Source: JAAYCB01 sp012744395 (GTDB lineage Bacteria > Planctomycetota > Planctomycetia > Pirellulales > Thermoguttaceae). Taken from it: DNA of 15,697 bases. Shown here piece after piece: positions 1 to 6,855 of the stretch. Each line of letters opens with the position of its first letter. Within the stretch, counting starts at the first letter, position 1. Below the pieces are notes generated by a model. That model did no database searches and had not been told where the DNA came from. It was given only the letters and a program-made list of their open reading frames with translations. A program made the position numbers and the translations under genes. The stretch covers positions 1-15,697 of the forward strand of contig JAQVNJ010000140.1 in the NCBI GenBank assembly GCA_028703175.1. The letters run 5' to 3'.

Positions 1-428
1 CCGTCGGTCCCGATCTGGTAGAGGTGGAAATACCGCGTTCCGCCGGGCCGGTAGGAAAAGACGAGCTTGTCGCCGTCGTGGTGCACCGCCGGGTCGCGAA
101 TCGAGCCCTGGGGGTCGTCCACCAGGATACGGACCTCGCGGGTGCGGAGATTGAGCTTGCAGAGCTTCGCCCCGCCGGGGGCGTGCATCAGCCGCTGCGG
201 GTCGAGCGACCAGTGGCCGAAGTTGGCGTAATAATGGCCGTCGCCATACATGCTGCGGACGGCGAAGACGACCTCCTCGGCGCCGCCCATCGCCTCCAGG
301 GCCTTGGCGCGGAGGCCGGTTGCCGCGGCGGCGTTGCCCTCCGGGCCAGGCTCCTTGCCCCGCGAGGTTGCCGTGGCGAGCAGGGCGAGCGCTATCGCAA
401 GCCAGACCCTCCCATCCCGAAATCGCAT
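1..428 (-). CDS. HzsA-like PD40/beta-propeller secreted protein, N-terminal part (runs off left edge)
   Basis: Only the first 142 codons are in the window; the rest lies beyond position 1. The ATG at 428 follows a good ribosome site (GGGAGG about 6 nt upstream). Residues 1-24 form a signal peptide: a basic MRFRDGR start, a hydrophobic WLAIALALLATA core, then a small-residue region. The mature part contains EVVFAVRSMYGDGHYYANFGH (split here as EVVFAVRS and DGHYYANFGH), then LCKLNLRTREVRILVDDPQG and a DPAVHHDGDKLVFSYR strand. This is the style of the planctomycete family annotated as related to the hydrazine synthase alpha subunit, where PD40-like blades follow. Family membership is recognition from memory; full-length relatives are usually several hundred residues longer. 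It says nothing about anammox, since such paralogues occur widely in planctomycetes. A TACAAT box (486-491, minus strand) is a possible -10, but no clear -35 was found. Confidence 0.75.
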   Translation of the reverse strand, partial: MRFRDGRVWLAIALALLATATSRGKEPGPEGNAAAATGLRAKALEAMGGAEEVVFAVRSMYGDGHYYANFGHWSLDPQRLMHAPGGAKLCKLNLRTREVRILVDDPQGSIRDPAVHHDGDKLVFSYRPGGTRYFHLYQIGTD

Positions 429-680
429 TGCCACCTCCCGCTTGCCAGGCCTGCCCGATTGGGTTGCCATTCGCTTTGTGTTACGATTGTATCCGTCGCG
501 CTTCCACAGCGATTCGCCCCCAGAGTGCAGGCACGATGCGCGATCGCCAGGCGCATGATTGCCGCCCGGACTCGCCCGACGCGGCCGCCGGTGGTGGCTG
601 CAACTAGAGTTGAGTTTTGTTGTTGGGCCGGACCGTGTCAAGCGTTGTCCGAAGGAATCTGCCAGGAAGGAGGGGGGGCG

Positions 681-1704
681 ATGATGGCTCGCTTCCATCG
701 GTTGCTGGCGGCCGAGACTCCCGGCGAAGGGGCTCGCGTCCAGACCCTCGGACCCGCTGGCCGCGCCGTTGTTGACGAAGAGGGGGACTACGACAAGCCG
801 CACGCGGTCCGCGTCGCGGCGCCGGCGGGAACCGACGGGGCCGTCTGGTCGCTTGCTCTGCTTCAACCGAGGGCTGGCGGGCTGAACATTGACGACGTGA
901 ACCTCTGGCTCGATTCCGCGCTGCCGCCCTATCTGTCGACGCGCGAAGATTGGGCACTCGTGTTCGGTAAACGAAAACACCCTTAGTTCCGATCGGCTTA
1001 TCCGCTCGTGGGATGCATACCAGGCTTTCGGTCTCGGCCCGCGGCCCGCGGTCGATCCTTTCCAGTGGCTCCAGGTTACGCCCGAGGGCAAGCCCGTCTT
1101 CTTCTATGCGTTTCAAGGCGACTTCTATCCCGCCTACGAGCCGAGCATCCGCTTTGCGGCCAGCCAGAGCCATCCCGCCTGGCGCTCCTGGACGGAACGG
1201 ATCGTGGAAAACATCGCTCGGTGCGGATTTGATGGAGTGTTTGTCGACAACGCCGGCTCGCTGCGCTGTGCCTGCTCCATCTGCCGGCGGAAGTGGCGGA
1301 AGTGGATCGGCGGCCGCTACACGGCCGCGGAGCGGCAGGAGCTTTTCGGCGCCGCCGACCCCGCGATGGGCGTGGCGAGCCAGCCCGGGCTGCTCTGGGC
1401 CGAGACGCAGCGTTTCCGCTGCGTGCAGTGTCTGCGTCGCAACGTTCGGCCGATCCTGTGCACGCGGCCCGGCTACAATCTGCCCAGAACCGCGCGGAGG
1501 TTGCTGGAGATGAACCTCGCCTCGGCCGCGCTGGGCAATGCGGAGGCGGCGGCGTTTGGCGGGGGCGGCGGTTTCCTCCAAGGGACCGATCCCGCCCTGA
1601 TGGAGGTGCAGAAACAGTATCGCCGCTTCTTCGAGCGGCACGCGGCCCTCTACGAGGGCCTCGACTCGCTGGCCGAAGTGGCGGTCTTCATGTCCCCGGG
1701 CTGA
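681..1704 (+). pseudogene. Frameshifted, truncated relic of a TIM-barrel glycoside-hydrolase-like protein
   Basis: A strong ribosome site (AGGAAGGAGG, 664-673) precedes ATG 681. From there one frame reads as a beta-sandwich-like segment (VVDEEGDYDKPHAVRV, GTDGAVWSL, IDDVNLWLDSALPPYL, STREDWALVFG) and stops at 986. From about 966 the next frame continues the protein sense: VNENTLSSDRLIRSWDAYQAFG, quoted in part as SSDRLIRSWDAYQAFG, then KPVFFYAFQGDFYPAYEPS, CGFDGVFVDNAGS and CACSICRRKWRKW, ending at 1704. That second frame is open from 901 but has no ATG, GTG or TTG before GTG 1204, so it cannot start on its own at the right place. Removing one G of the GG at 966-967 would join the frames. No signal peptide is present, and the end (AEVAVFMSPG) comes where relatives usually continue. 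Its 3' end overlaps the convergent kinase gene by 17 nt. The FDGVFVDN and Cys-cluster pattern suggests a GHL/alpha-amylase-like barrel; the exact family is uncertain. A sequencing error at 966 is an alternative to true decay. Confidence 0.65.
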
Positions 1705-2995
1705 GGATTTCGCCGCTCTCCGGGGCGGGTTGGACCGCCTCGAGCCACCTGCGGAACTCGTTGTGGAAGTGGCAAGCCAGGCCGGCCCGTTCGAGTTCCT
1801 GGACATAGGCGTAGGCGAAGAGCTCCGCTTCGCGGGCGCTGGTGAAGCGCCGCGCCGGGTCCGGCTCGATGAGTTTTCGGCAGAATCGCTGGAGGTGGAA
1901 GCTGTAAGGATTCAGGAGTTGTCCGAGCCGGTTGGGCAAGTGCCGCTTCTCCTCGGCCAGTTCGTGATCGGGCTGGGGTTTGACCCCGGTTGAGGCTTCC
2001 TGGGCGATCAGCGCCTCGCGCGGGCTGGCCGGCTGCCGGTCGGGAAACACCCGGCATCCGGTGAGCAATTCGACGAGCACGTATCCCAGGCTGGCCAGGT
2101 CGCTTGACGGGGTGCAGGCGTCTTCTTCGAGCACCTCGAGGGCGGCATAGCGCGGCGTGCAGAAGTAAGGCCGCTGCGACTGCTGCCAATCGAACGCCGA
2201 GCCGGTATCGACGAGTCGCACGTCGCCTTCGGGGGAGACCATGATGTTCGAGGGTTTCACATCGCCGTGAACGATCCCGCGGGAATGCAGCTTGTCCAAT
2301 CCTTCCAGGCAGGATCGGATCAAGGCGACGGCCGCCCCCGGCGTGAACTTGGTGTGCTGCGAGCCGGGCACGGCGACGACCTTGGTGATCTCGGTCCACA
2401 AGGCGGGATCGCGCAGTTTCACGCATTCGAGCATGACCGGATTCATGAGCTGCCGCAGGTCGTATCCCTTGACGCGTTTCATGATCATCATGCGAATCCC
2501 TTCGCACTCCTTGAAATGGTGGACGTCGAGCACGTTCCCCTGGTCGATCCCGGCGACCACGGAGGCGACTCGGGCCATCCGCCGCATGTCTCTCTCGTAG
2601 CTGGCGATGCATGGATAGCGGTGCGGCGAGAACAGCTTCAGGGCGAGGTGCTCGTTGGTGAAACCGTCGGCGCCGGTGCAGTTGGCCAGAAACACGACGC
2701 CCTGGCCCCCTTGTCCCAACCGCTGGAGGAGCCGGAACCCGGAAATCTGCGTGCTCTGGCCGGCCGCGACGAGGGCTTCGTAACGGCATCTCAGTTGATC
2801 GAGATCGGCTTGACCGTCGATCGCGGGGCCCGGCTCGCGGGCCGTGTCTTCCGCGCGGACCTGAGCGCCCGGCCGGGTGGAGTCGATGGTCCAGTTGGGC
2901 ATCATCGACCGGTAGGCCGCGACGATCAGCGGGTCGATCGGATGATCCAGCCGCTCCTGGTCGTCGCGCTGGCGGGTTTCATTCTTGGCAGTCAC
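1688..2995 (-). CDS. Soluble Ser/Thr protein kinase, non-RD type with DTG instead of DFG
   Basis: The 435-residue protein is a Hanks-type kinase with an N-terminal extension of about 85 residues. The glycine loop is LGQGGQGVVFLA (residues 93-104) and the ATP-anchoring lysine is in LALK (K120). The catalytic loop IVHGDVKPSN has D245, K247 and N250 but Gly for the Arg of HRD. The metal-binding motif is LVDTGSA (D263) instead of DFG. CTPRYAALE takes the place of the APE region, D299 is the helix-F aspartate, and R382/R383 lie near the end of the lobe. No transmembrane or extracellular sensor segment is visible, so it should be cytosolic. The GTG start at 2995 is chosen because it follows AAAAAGG by 8 nt and overlaps the sigma-factor stop by 17 nt; the open frame reaches an ATG at 3064, deeper inside the sigma gene. 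Catalytic Asp and Lys are present, so activity is likely. Partner choice points to phosphorylation of the adjacent sigma factor or its regulators, which is inference. Confidence 0.88.
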   Translation of the reverse strand: MTAKNETRQRDDQERLDHPIDPLIVAAYRSMMPNWTIDSTRPGAQVRAEDTAREPGPAIDGQADLDQLRCRYEALVAAGQSTQISGFRLLQRLGQGGQGVVFLANCTGADGFTNEHLALKLFSPHRYPCIASYERDMRRMARVASVVAGIDQGNVLDVHHFKECEGIRMMIMKRVKGYDLRQLMNPVMLECVKLRDPALWTEITKVVAVPGSQHTKFTPGAAVALIRSCLEGLDKLHSRGIVHGDVKPSNIMVSPEGDVRLVDTGSAFDWQQSQRPYFCTPRYAALEVLEEDACTPSSDLASLGYVLVELLTGCRVFPDRQPASPREALIAQEASTGVKPQPDHELAEEKRHLPNRLGQLLNPYSFHLQRFCRKLIEPDPARRFTSAREAELFAYAYVQELERAGLACHFHNEFRRWLEAVQPAPESGEILSPGT

Positions 2996-3596
2996 GATCG
3001 TAACCTTTTTCTCGGAGGTATGCCTGGACAATCGTCCGAGCCCGGTTGAGCACCGTTCTGACATCCGCCGGCGTCCAGGCCCATCCTCTCACCTCGGGGA
3101 ACTGGGCGTTCAAGTGCGCCAGCAGCCGCGGCGATCTCCGCAACTCCGGGTACTGCTCACAGTACACGGAAAGCACGAGCCATTCCTCGGCCGACAAGAG
3201 GCGAAAGGCCTCCGCCGTGAGCGCCTGCAATTCCCGTTTCTCGGCCGGGTCCAGCCTTCCCCACCAGCCGTCCGCGGCCCGCTCGCTTGCGAGGTTCGTC
3301 TCGGCCTGCTCGCCGATTCGCTTGACGAGGTTGTCCTGCGCGGTCAGCCGCCGCAACATGTCGCAGGCTCGGCGGAGGGCGATCGTCCGCAGCAAGCCCT
3401 CGAGGGGCTGACGCATATCGAAGCCGTTCTCGGACGGCCACTTCTTGAGCAGATCCTTCCGCGTTTCGGACCACACATCTTCGACGTCTTGCCGAGACAA
3501 CCCGGGATACTTCTCCGCTACGATTTGGCAAGTCCGTTCGCGATGGCTGGCATCCAGCCAACGGAAAAAATCCGCCGCTTCATGCTGATCACTCAT
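2979..3596 (-). CDS. ECF-type RNA polymerase sigma factor paired with Ser/Thr kinase
   Basis: The 205-residue protein has two helical regions typical of small sigma-70 family factors. Region 2 spans about residues 22-86 (SRQDVEDVWSETRKDLLKKW, then LEGLLRTIALRRACDMLRRL). Region 4 spans about residues 133-194 (LSAEEWLVLSVYCEQYPE and WTPADVRTVLNRARTIVQAYL). These would bind the -10 and -35 promoter elements. No anti-sigma gene lies next to it; instead the downstream gene encodes a Ser/Thr kinase whose GTG start overlaps its 3' end. Sigma factors linked to kinases are a known planctomycete arrangement, with control thought to be by phosphorylation. The start at ATG 3596 is preferred because MSDQHEAADFFRWLD begins the conserved part and GAGG lies 9 nt upstream; an in-frame ATG at 3647 is also possible and would add 17 residues. 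Region 4 is rather divergent, so the ECF subgroup is not assigned. Confidence 0.82.
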   Translation of the reverse strand: MSDQHEAADFFRWLDASHRERTCQIVAEKYPGLSRQDVEDVWSETRKDLLKKWPSENGFDMRQPLEGLLRTIALRRACDMLRRLTAQDNLVKRIGEQAETNLASERAADGWWGRLDPAEKRELQALTAEAFRLLSAEEWLVLSVYCEQYPELRRSPRLLAHLNAQFPEVRGWAWTPADVRTVLNRARTIVQAYLREKGYDRDCQE

Positions 3597-3760
3597 GCAA
3601 TTCAGCCTCGACCCCGCGAGCGACCGGTTGTTGGCGCGGGTCATCAACGCCCGCTCTCCCAGCCGCCGGACAGTGCCGAAACGGGGCGGCTCTACGGAAA
3701 TACTCGCAGCCGATCGTCATCGAGAGGCAAAAAAGTCGGAATTCTTCCAGAAAACCACGC

Positions 3761-3789
3761 TTGGTTCCCGCCCCTGCTGCGAGTTTAAC
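3761..3789 (+). promoter_or_regulatory. Weak candidate promoter for the zinc-ribbon/EIIA gene
   Basis: TTGGTT (3761-3766) and TTTAAC (3784-3789) are separated by exactly 17 nt and lie about 55 nt before the ATG at 3844. The match to the sigma-70 consensus is only partial, and planctomycete promoters are poorly defined, so this is a tentative call. Confidence 0.22.
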
Positions 3790-3843
3790 CAGAGGGGGCT
3801 GGTTCCCATCCACGATCCACGGAGAAGGGCCAAGAGGAATGCC

Positions 3844-4395
3844 ATGGATGCCACAAGTCTCGTTTCCGAACGCAGAGCGGCGAAAACCGAAGCCTATTGT
3901 CCTACGTGCAGCGGCCGCCTTCAATCCACCGGCAGCGCTGTTCGGGGGCTCGCCGCATGCCCCGAGTGCGGGGTGTTCTCGCGGTTGTTGCGGGCGATGG
4001 GGCGCGGCGATCTCCCATTTCTTCTCGCCGACGCCGTGTTGCCCGACCTGAACGTCGAGTACAGGACCGACGCGATCTTTCAAATGGTCGAGAATCTCGC
4101 CGCCTGCGGCGGCCTTGCGGAAGCCCACATCGAGGAGGTCGCCGCCACGCTGATCCGCCGCGAAGCGGCCTCGTCGACTGGAGTCGGGGGGGGCATTGCG
4201 ATTCCCCACGCGAATCATCCGGCGGTGGCTCGCGAGATCGGCACGATTGCCCGCTGCCGCCACGGGATAGAATTCGACAGCATCGACCACGAGCCGGTCA
4301 ACTTGCTGATCCTGCTGCTCTCGCCCGTCGACCGCCACGCCGAGCACGTCCAGGCGCTGGCCAAGGTTGCACGGGTCCTGCGCGCGGTGGTTTGA
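3844..4395 (+). CDS. Zinc-ribbon protein fused to a PTS EIIA (fructose/Ntr-type) domain, C-terminally short
   Basis: The 183-residue protein starts at ATG 3844, 5 nt after AGAGGA (3833-3838). Residues 19-42 carry two Cys pairs, CPTC and CPEC, that look like a zinc ribbon. Residues about 58-183 match the EIIA-2 domain: AVLPDLNVEYRTDAIFQMVE, then STGVGGGIAIPHANHP, where H122 is the expected phosphorylated histidine, then GIEFDSIDHEPVNLLILLLS. In the family this domain accepts phosphate from HPr or NPr and acts in sugar uptake or nitrogen-type PTS regulation. It ends at LAKVARVLRAVV, about 30 residues earlier than usual, losing the last helix. No EI, HPr, EIIB or EIIC gene is in the window, so a regulatory role is more likely than transport. 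It is divergent from the sigma/kinase pair and convergent with the GAP1-like gene. Whether the short end is natural or due to a frameshift near 4390 cannot be told from this sequence. Confidence 0.8.
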   Translation: MDATSLVSERRAAKTEAYCPTCSGRLQSTGSAVRGLAACPECGVFSRLLRAMGRGDLPFLLADAVLPDLNVEYRTDAIFQMVENLAACGGLAEAHIEEVAATLIRREAASSTGVGGGIAIPHANHPAVAREIGTIARCRHGIEFDSIDHEPVNLLILLLSPVDRHAEHVQALAKVARVLRAVV

Positions 4396-4431
4396 TGGAG
4401 CTTCCTGCCGCGGCCGGGCGGGGGGCGCGCG

Positions 4432-4452
4432 CGCCGGCGAAACGCGCCGGCG
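4432..4452. terminator. GC-rich hairpin between convergent genes, possible bidirectional terminator
   Basis: CGCCGGCG (4432-4439) and CGCCGGCG (4445-4452) pair as an 8-bp stem around a 5-nt AAACG loop. It sits in the 70-nt gap between the EIIA stop (4395) and the GAP1-like stop (4466). There is no T-run on either side, so a classical intrinsic terminator is not shown. Confidence 0.35.
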
Positions 4453-4465
4453 GAATCCACCTCGA

Positions 4466-5809
4466 TCACCGCGGGCGGTCTTCGCCGAGGAGCAAGCAGA
4501 TGACCTCCAGCGCGGCGTTTGTCTGATCCGAGGGGCGTGCGCCGCCGGAGGCGACGCTCCAATCCCAGACGGACAGGGCGCAGCGGAGATACTGCTCTCG
4601 CGATTCGCAGAGCAGCTCGTCGCTCAGCTCGCTTCGAGCCAGGGGCCAAACTTGCTGGAGGCGGCTGAGCGACTGCGCGTTTCCCTTGACCGCCTCGAAA
4701 ATCAGGTCGTCGAGTTGTTCGAGGCGCTCGACCACGGCCGGGTCGTCGGTCGCCGCCGAGGGCGTGCGGCGGGGCAGCCGCGGATCCAGTGTGTTGTCGG
4801 GCTGGGTCAGCCGGGGGAAGCGGGGGTGGGCTGCGTGGGGCTGTTGACCGGGGCCGGCCCCTGACCGGCCGCAGGGGACCGGCCGGGACTCCGCGGCGGC
4901 CGCCGGGCCGTGCCCTGTGGCCGGGCCGTCCAACTCCGCCAGCAACTGGAGCCCGCGGGCATGCAGGTCGCCAAGCGCCGGCTCGGGCCGGTCTTGCAGG
5001 AAATGGCGATTCAGCAGGGAGGTCCGGCCGGTCTTCAGGATTCGCAAGATTGCCTGGGGCCATCCGCCGATTGGCGGGTACTGGTCGGCCAGGTCGGCCG
5101 AGAGGTGCACCAGGGCGACTTCGCGCACCCGCCGCACTCGGCGTTGTTCGGCCCGATCGGTTCCGAGGGCCACGATGCGAAACGGTCTGCGGGGAGAGGA
5201 CCGCAAACCGGTTGAAAACGAGAACTCGGTACGGCATGCCGGCGGCAGGCAGCTGAACAGGGCGGCGACCGCCTGCGGGCCGGCGGCCTCGCCCGCGATG
5301 GCCATGGCGCGCCTGTCGAGCGCGGCCTGGATCAGCGCGGCGATCGGCGCGGCGCCGATTTCTCGCGTCGCCCGCGCGAGCAGGGGGGCGTCGACGGCGG
5401 GCGCGCGGCCGAGCAGCGCGACCGGTTCAAGCCGGGTGGGCACGGGGGAATGCTGGCGGAGCAGCCCGTTTGCCGAGGCCGCCCGCATGAGGTGGAAGGG
5501 ATTGTTGCCGAAGCGGCGAAAGGCGTCGGGTTCCACGACCAGGCACTGGGTGTAGACTCTCGCGCCTCGCCCGGTGTATTCGCGTCCGGAGGCGGTCGTG
5601 CGGCTGACGCAGTAGGCGCCGCTGGGGAGCGGGTGGAAGTTGACGCTGGCGGCCGGCGCGGTTTCCAGGAGCGCGCCGTGCGAGGGGCCCCAGATGGAAA
5701 GGGCTCGGGCATCTTGCTCGCAGACTCCGGGGCTGGCCGCGGCCAGTTGATAGCCGGCGGCCCGCTCCGTCTGGGCCGATGTGAAGATCGCTTGTTCGAT
5801 CCGTTCCAT
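4466..5809 (-). CDS. GAP1-like protein (GTPase-associated protein 1 type), last gene of the GTPase operon
   Basis: The 447-residue protein (from ATG 5809) has no signal peptide or membrane helix. The N-terminal part (about 1-120) begins MERIEQAIFTSAQTERAAGY and contains LSIWGPSHGALLE, VNFHPLPSGAYCVSRTT and RVYTQCLVVEPDAF. A middle part (about 138-230) has PLLARA, AALFSCLPPACRTEFSFSTG and RRPFRIVAL. This recalls the N and M domains of GAP1, proteins found next to GTPases in predicted conflict or signalling systems. Residues about 295-355 are a low-complexity Pro/Ala/Arg linker. The C-terminal part is helical (VVERLEQLDDLIFEAVKGNA). Biochemical function is unknown; a partner or effector of the upstream GTPase is inferred from position. 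The start is uncertain: 5809 begins the conserved region but its ribosome site (GGAA) is weak. The frame continues to an ATG at 5971, inside the GTPase gene, through a stretch that does not look conserved. Confidence 0.72.
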   Translation of the reverse strand: MERIEQAIFTSAQTERAAGYQLAAASPGVCEQDARALSIWGPSHGALLETAPAASVNFHPLPSGAYCVSRTTASGREYTGRGARVYTQCLVVEPDAFRRFGNNPFHLMRAASANGLLRQHSPVPTRLEPVALLGRAPAVDAPLLARATREIGAAPIAALIQAALDRRAMAIAGEAAGPQAVAALFSCLPPACRTEFSFSTGLRSSPRRPFRIVALGTDRAEQRRVRRVREVALVHLSADLADQYPPIGGWPQAILRILKTGRTSLLNRHFLQDRPEPALGDLHARGLQLLAELDGPATGHGPAAAAESRPVPCGRSGAGPGQQPHAAHPRFPRLTQPDNTLDPRLPRRTPSAATDDPAVVERLEQLDDLIFEAVKGNAQSLSRLQQVWPLARSELSDELLCESREQYLRCALSVWDWSVASGGARPSDQTNAALEVICLLLGEDRPR

Positions 5810-5934
5810 GAGTGATTCCAGCAGTTCGGTCTGGCGGGCGAGCGGGGGAGAGCCCCAGTTCGCGGCAACACGTTTCCGGTTGTCGCGCCGCGGCACGGGC
5901 CGGTTCCGGCCGGCTGCGGCGCGCCGCGGGGGCG

Positions 5935-6855
5935 CTAACGGCAGCTTTTGCGGACCATGTCGAGCAGCCAAGCGAAAGGCTCAATGATTCCGCGGGGCTC
6001 GATCCGCAGGGGGACTTGGACGCGGCCCTCGTCGTAGGTGTCGCGCCACGCGCAGTAGCCCGCCACCCCCGAGGCGAAGAACCTGTGGACGGGAAATCGC
6101 TGCCAGCACTGCTCCCAGAGGCCGGCCGCGTGGGCCTTGGCGAACCCTTCCGGGTCCTCCATGCACTCTTCGCACTGGTCGGCCTTGGTGAACACGATGC
6201 CGATCGGGCGGCGTCCCCAGACGTTGCGGCCCCGCGAGCCGAGTTCGCCCAGGTAGCTGGTCAGCTTCATCGTGAAGAATTCCTGTTCCTGGCCGCCTTC
6301 GAGGATCTTCAGCGCGTCGACCAGCAGCAGGGCGCCCGAACACTTTTGCAGGAACGAGCCGATCACCCGAAAGCTGTGGGGATGGTCCATTTCCTCCAGC
6401 AGGGCTTCGCCCGCCATGTCGGGCATGATCAGGTCGAGCGGCTGTCGCAACCGGACGCCGCGGACCTGGCAGTGGACCCAGTTCCAACGATCGGGTTCGT
6501 TGGGGGTTTTTTCGGGGAATCCGCAACGCGCCAGCGCCCCGACGGTGGTTTGCTGGAGGTTGATCGAGAACGCGCCTCGCGCGAGCAAGCGGGTCTGGGA
6601 GGCTCCGCGCGAGAGCATGTCCATGAGCATCCCGAGGTAGACGGTCTTGCCGACGCCGCTGACGCCCATCGCGGCGACCATCGTCGGCGCCGCCTTGGTC
6701 GCGTTGGCCTGGTGGGCCAGGGCCATCGGGGCCGAGCAATCGCGGCAATACTCGGCGTCGAAATTGTTCTGCCCTTCGCAGATGTAACAGGCGACGGGGA
6801 TCGCGTATTCGATTAGCCGTGCAGTCTCCAGTGGAACAATCACGCCCTTGGTCAT
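5935..6855 (-). CDS. Zinc-ribbon TRAFAC-like P-loop GTPase (double-GTPase/DO-GTPase-like)
   Basis: The 306-residue protein carries an N-terminal zinc ribbon (CYIC, C23/C26; CRDC, C37/C40) followed by a P-loop NTPase domain. Walker A is GVSGVGKT (64-71). The DxxG switch motif is PDMAGE (D146-G149), the base-specificity motif is VFTKADQ (TKAD at 223-226, a form of NKxD), and ASG (261-263) may be the G5 loop. The TKxD motif points to GTP rather than ATP. No signal peptide or membrane segment is seen, so it is cytosolic unless held at the membrane by a partner. ATG 6855 has an ideal ribosome site (AGGAGGTG, 6861-6868, 5 nt away), and its ATGA overlaps the stop of the SUMF1 gene, so the two are probably translationally coupled. 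The resemblance is to GTPases of GAP1-containing predicted conflict systems; assignment to DO-GTPase2 is from memory and needs a profile search. Confidence 0.82.
   Translation of the reverse strand: MTKGVIVPLETARLIEYAIPVACYICEGQNNFDAEYCRDCSAPMALAHQANATKAAPTMVAAMGVSGVGKTVYLGMLMDMLSRGASQTRLLARGAFSINLQQTTVGALARCGFPEKTPNEPDRWNWVHCQVRGVRLRQPLDLIMPDMAGEALLEEMDHPHSFRVIGSFLQKCSGALLLVDALKILEGGQEQEFFTMKLTSYLGELGSRGRNVWGRRPIGIVFTKADQCEECMEDPEGFAKAHAAGLWEQCWQRFPVHRFFASGVAGYCAWRDTYDEGRVQVPLRIEPRGIIEPFAWLLDMVRKSCR

Noticed and set aside
24..680. Plus-strand open frame continuing upstream of ATG 681
   Set aside because: Its first 400 nt are antiparallel to the HzsA-like gene, and the protein-like part begins only after the ribosome site at 664-673.
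681..1704. Programmed +1 frameshift instead of gene decay
   Set aside because: No slippery codon plus stop arrangement is visible at 960-986, and truncation at both ends favours decay or a sequencing error.
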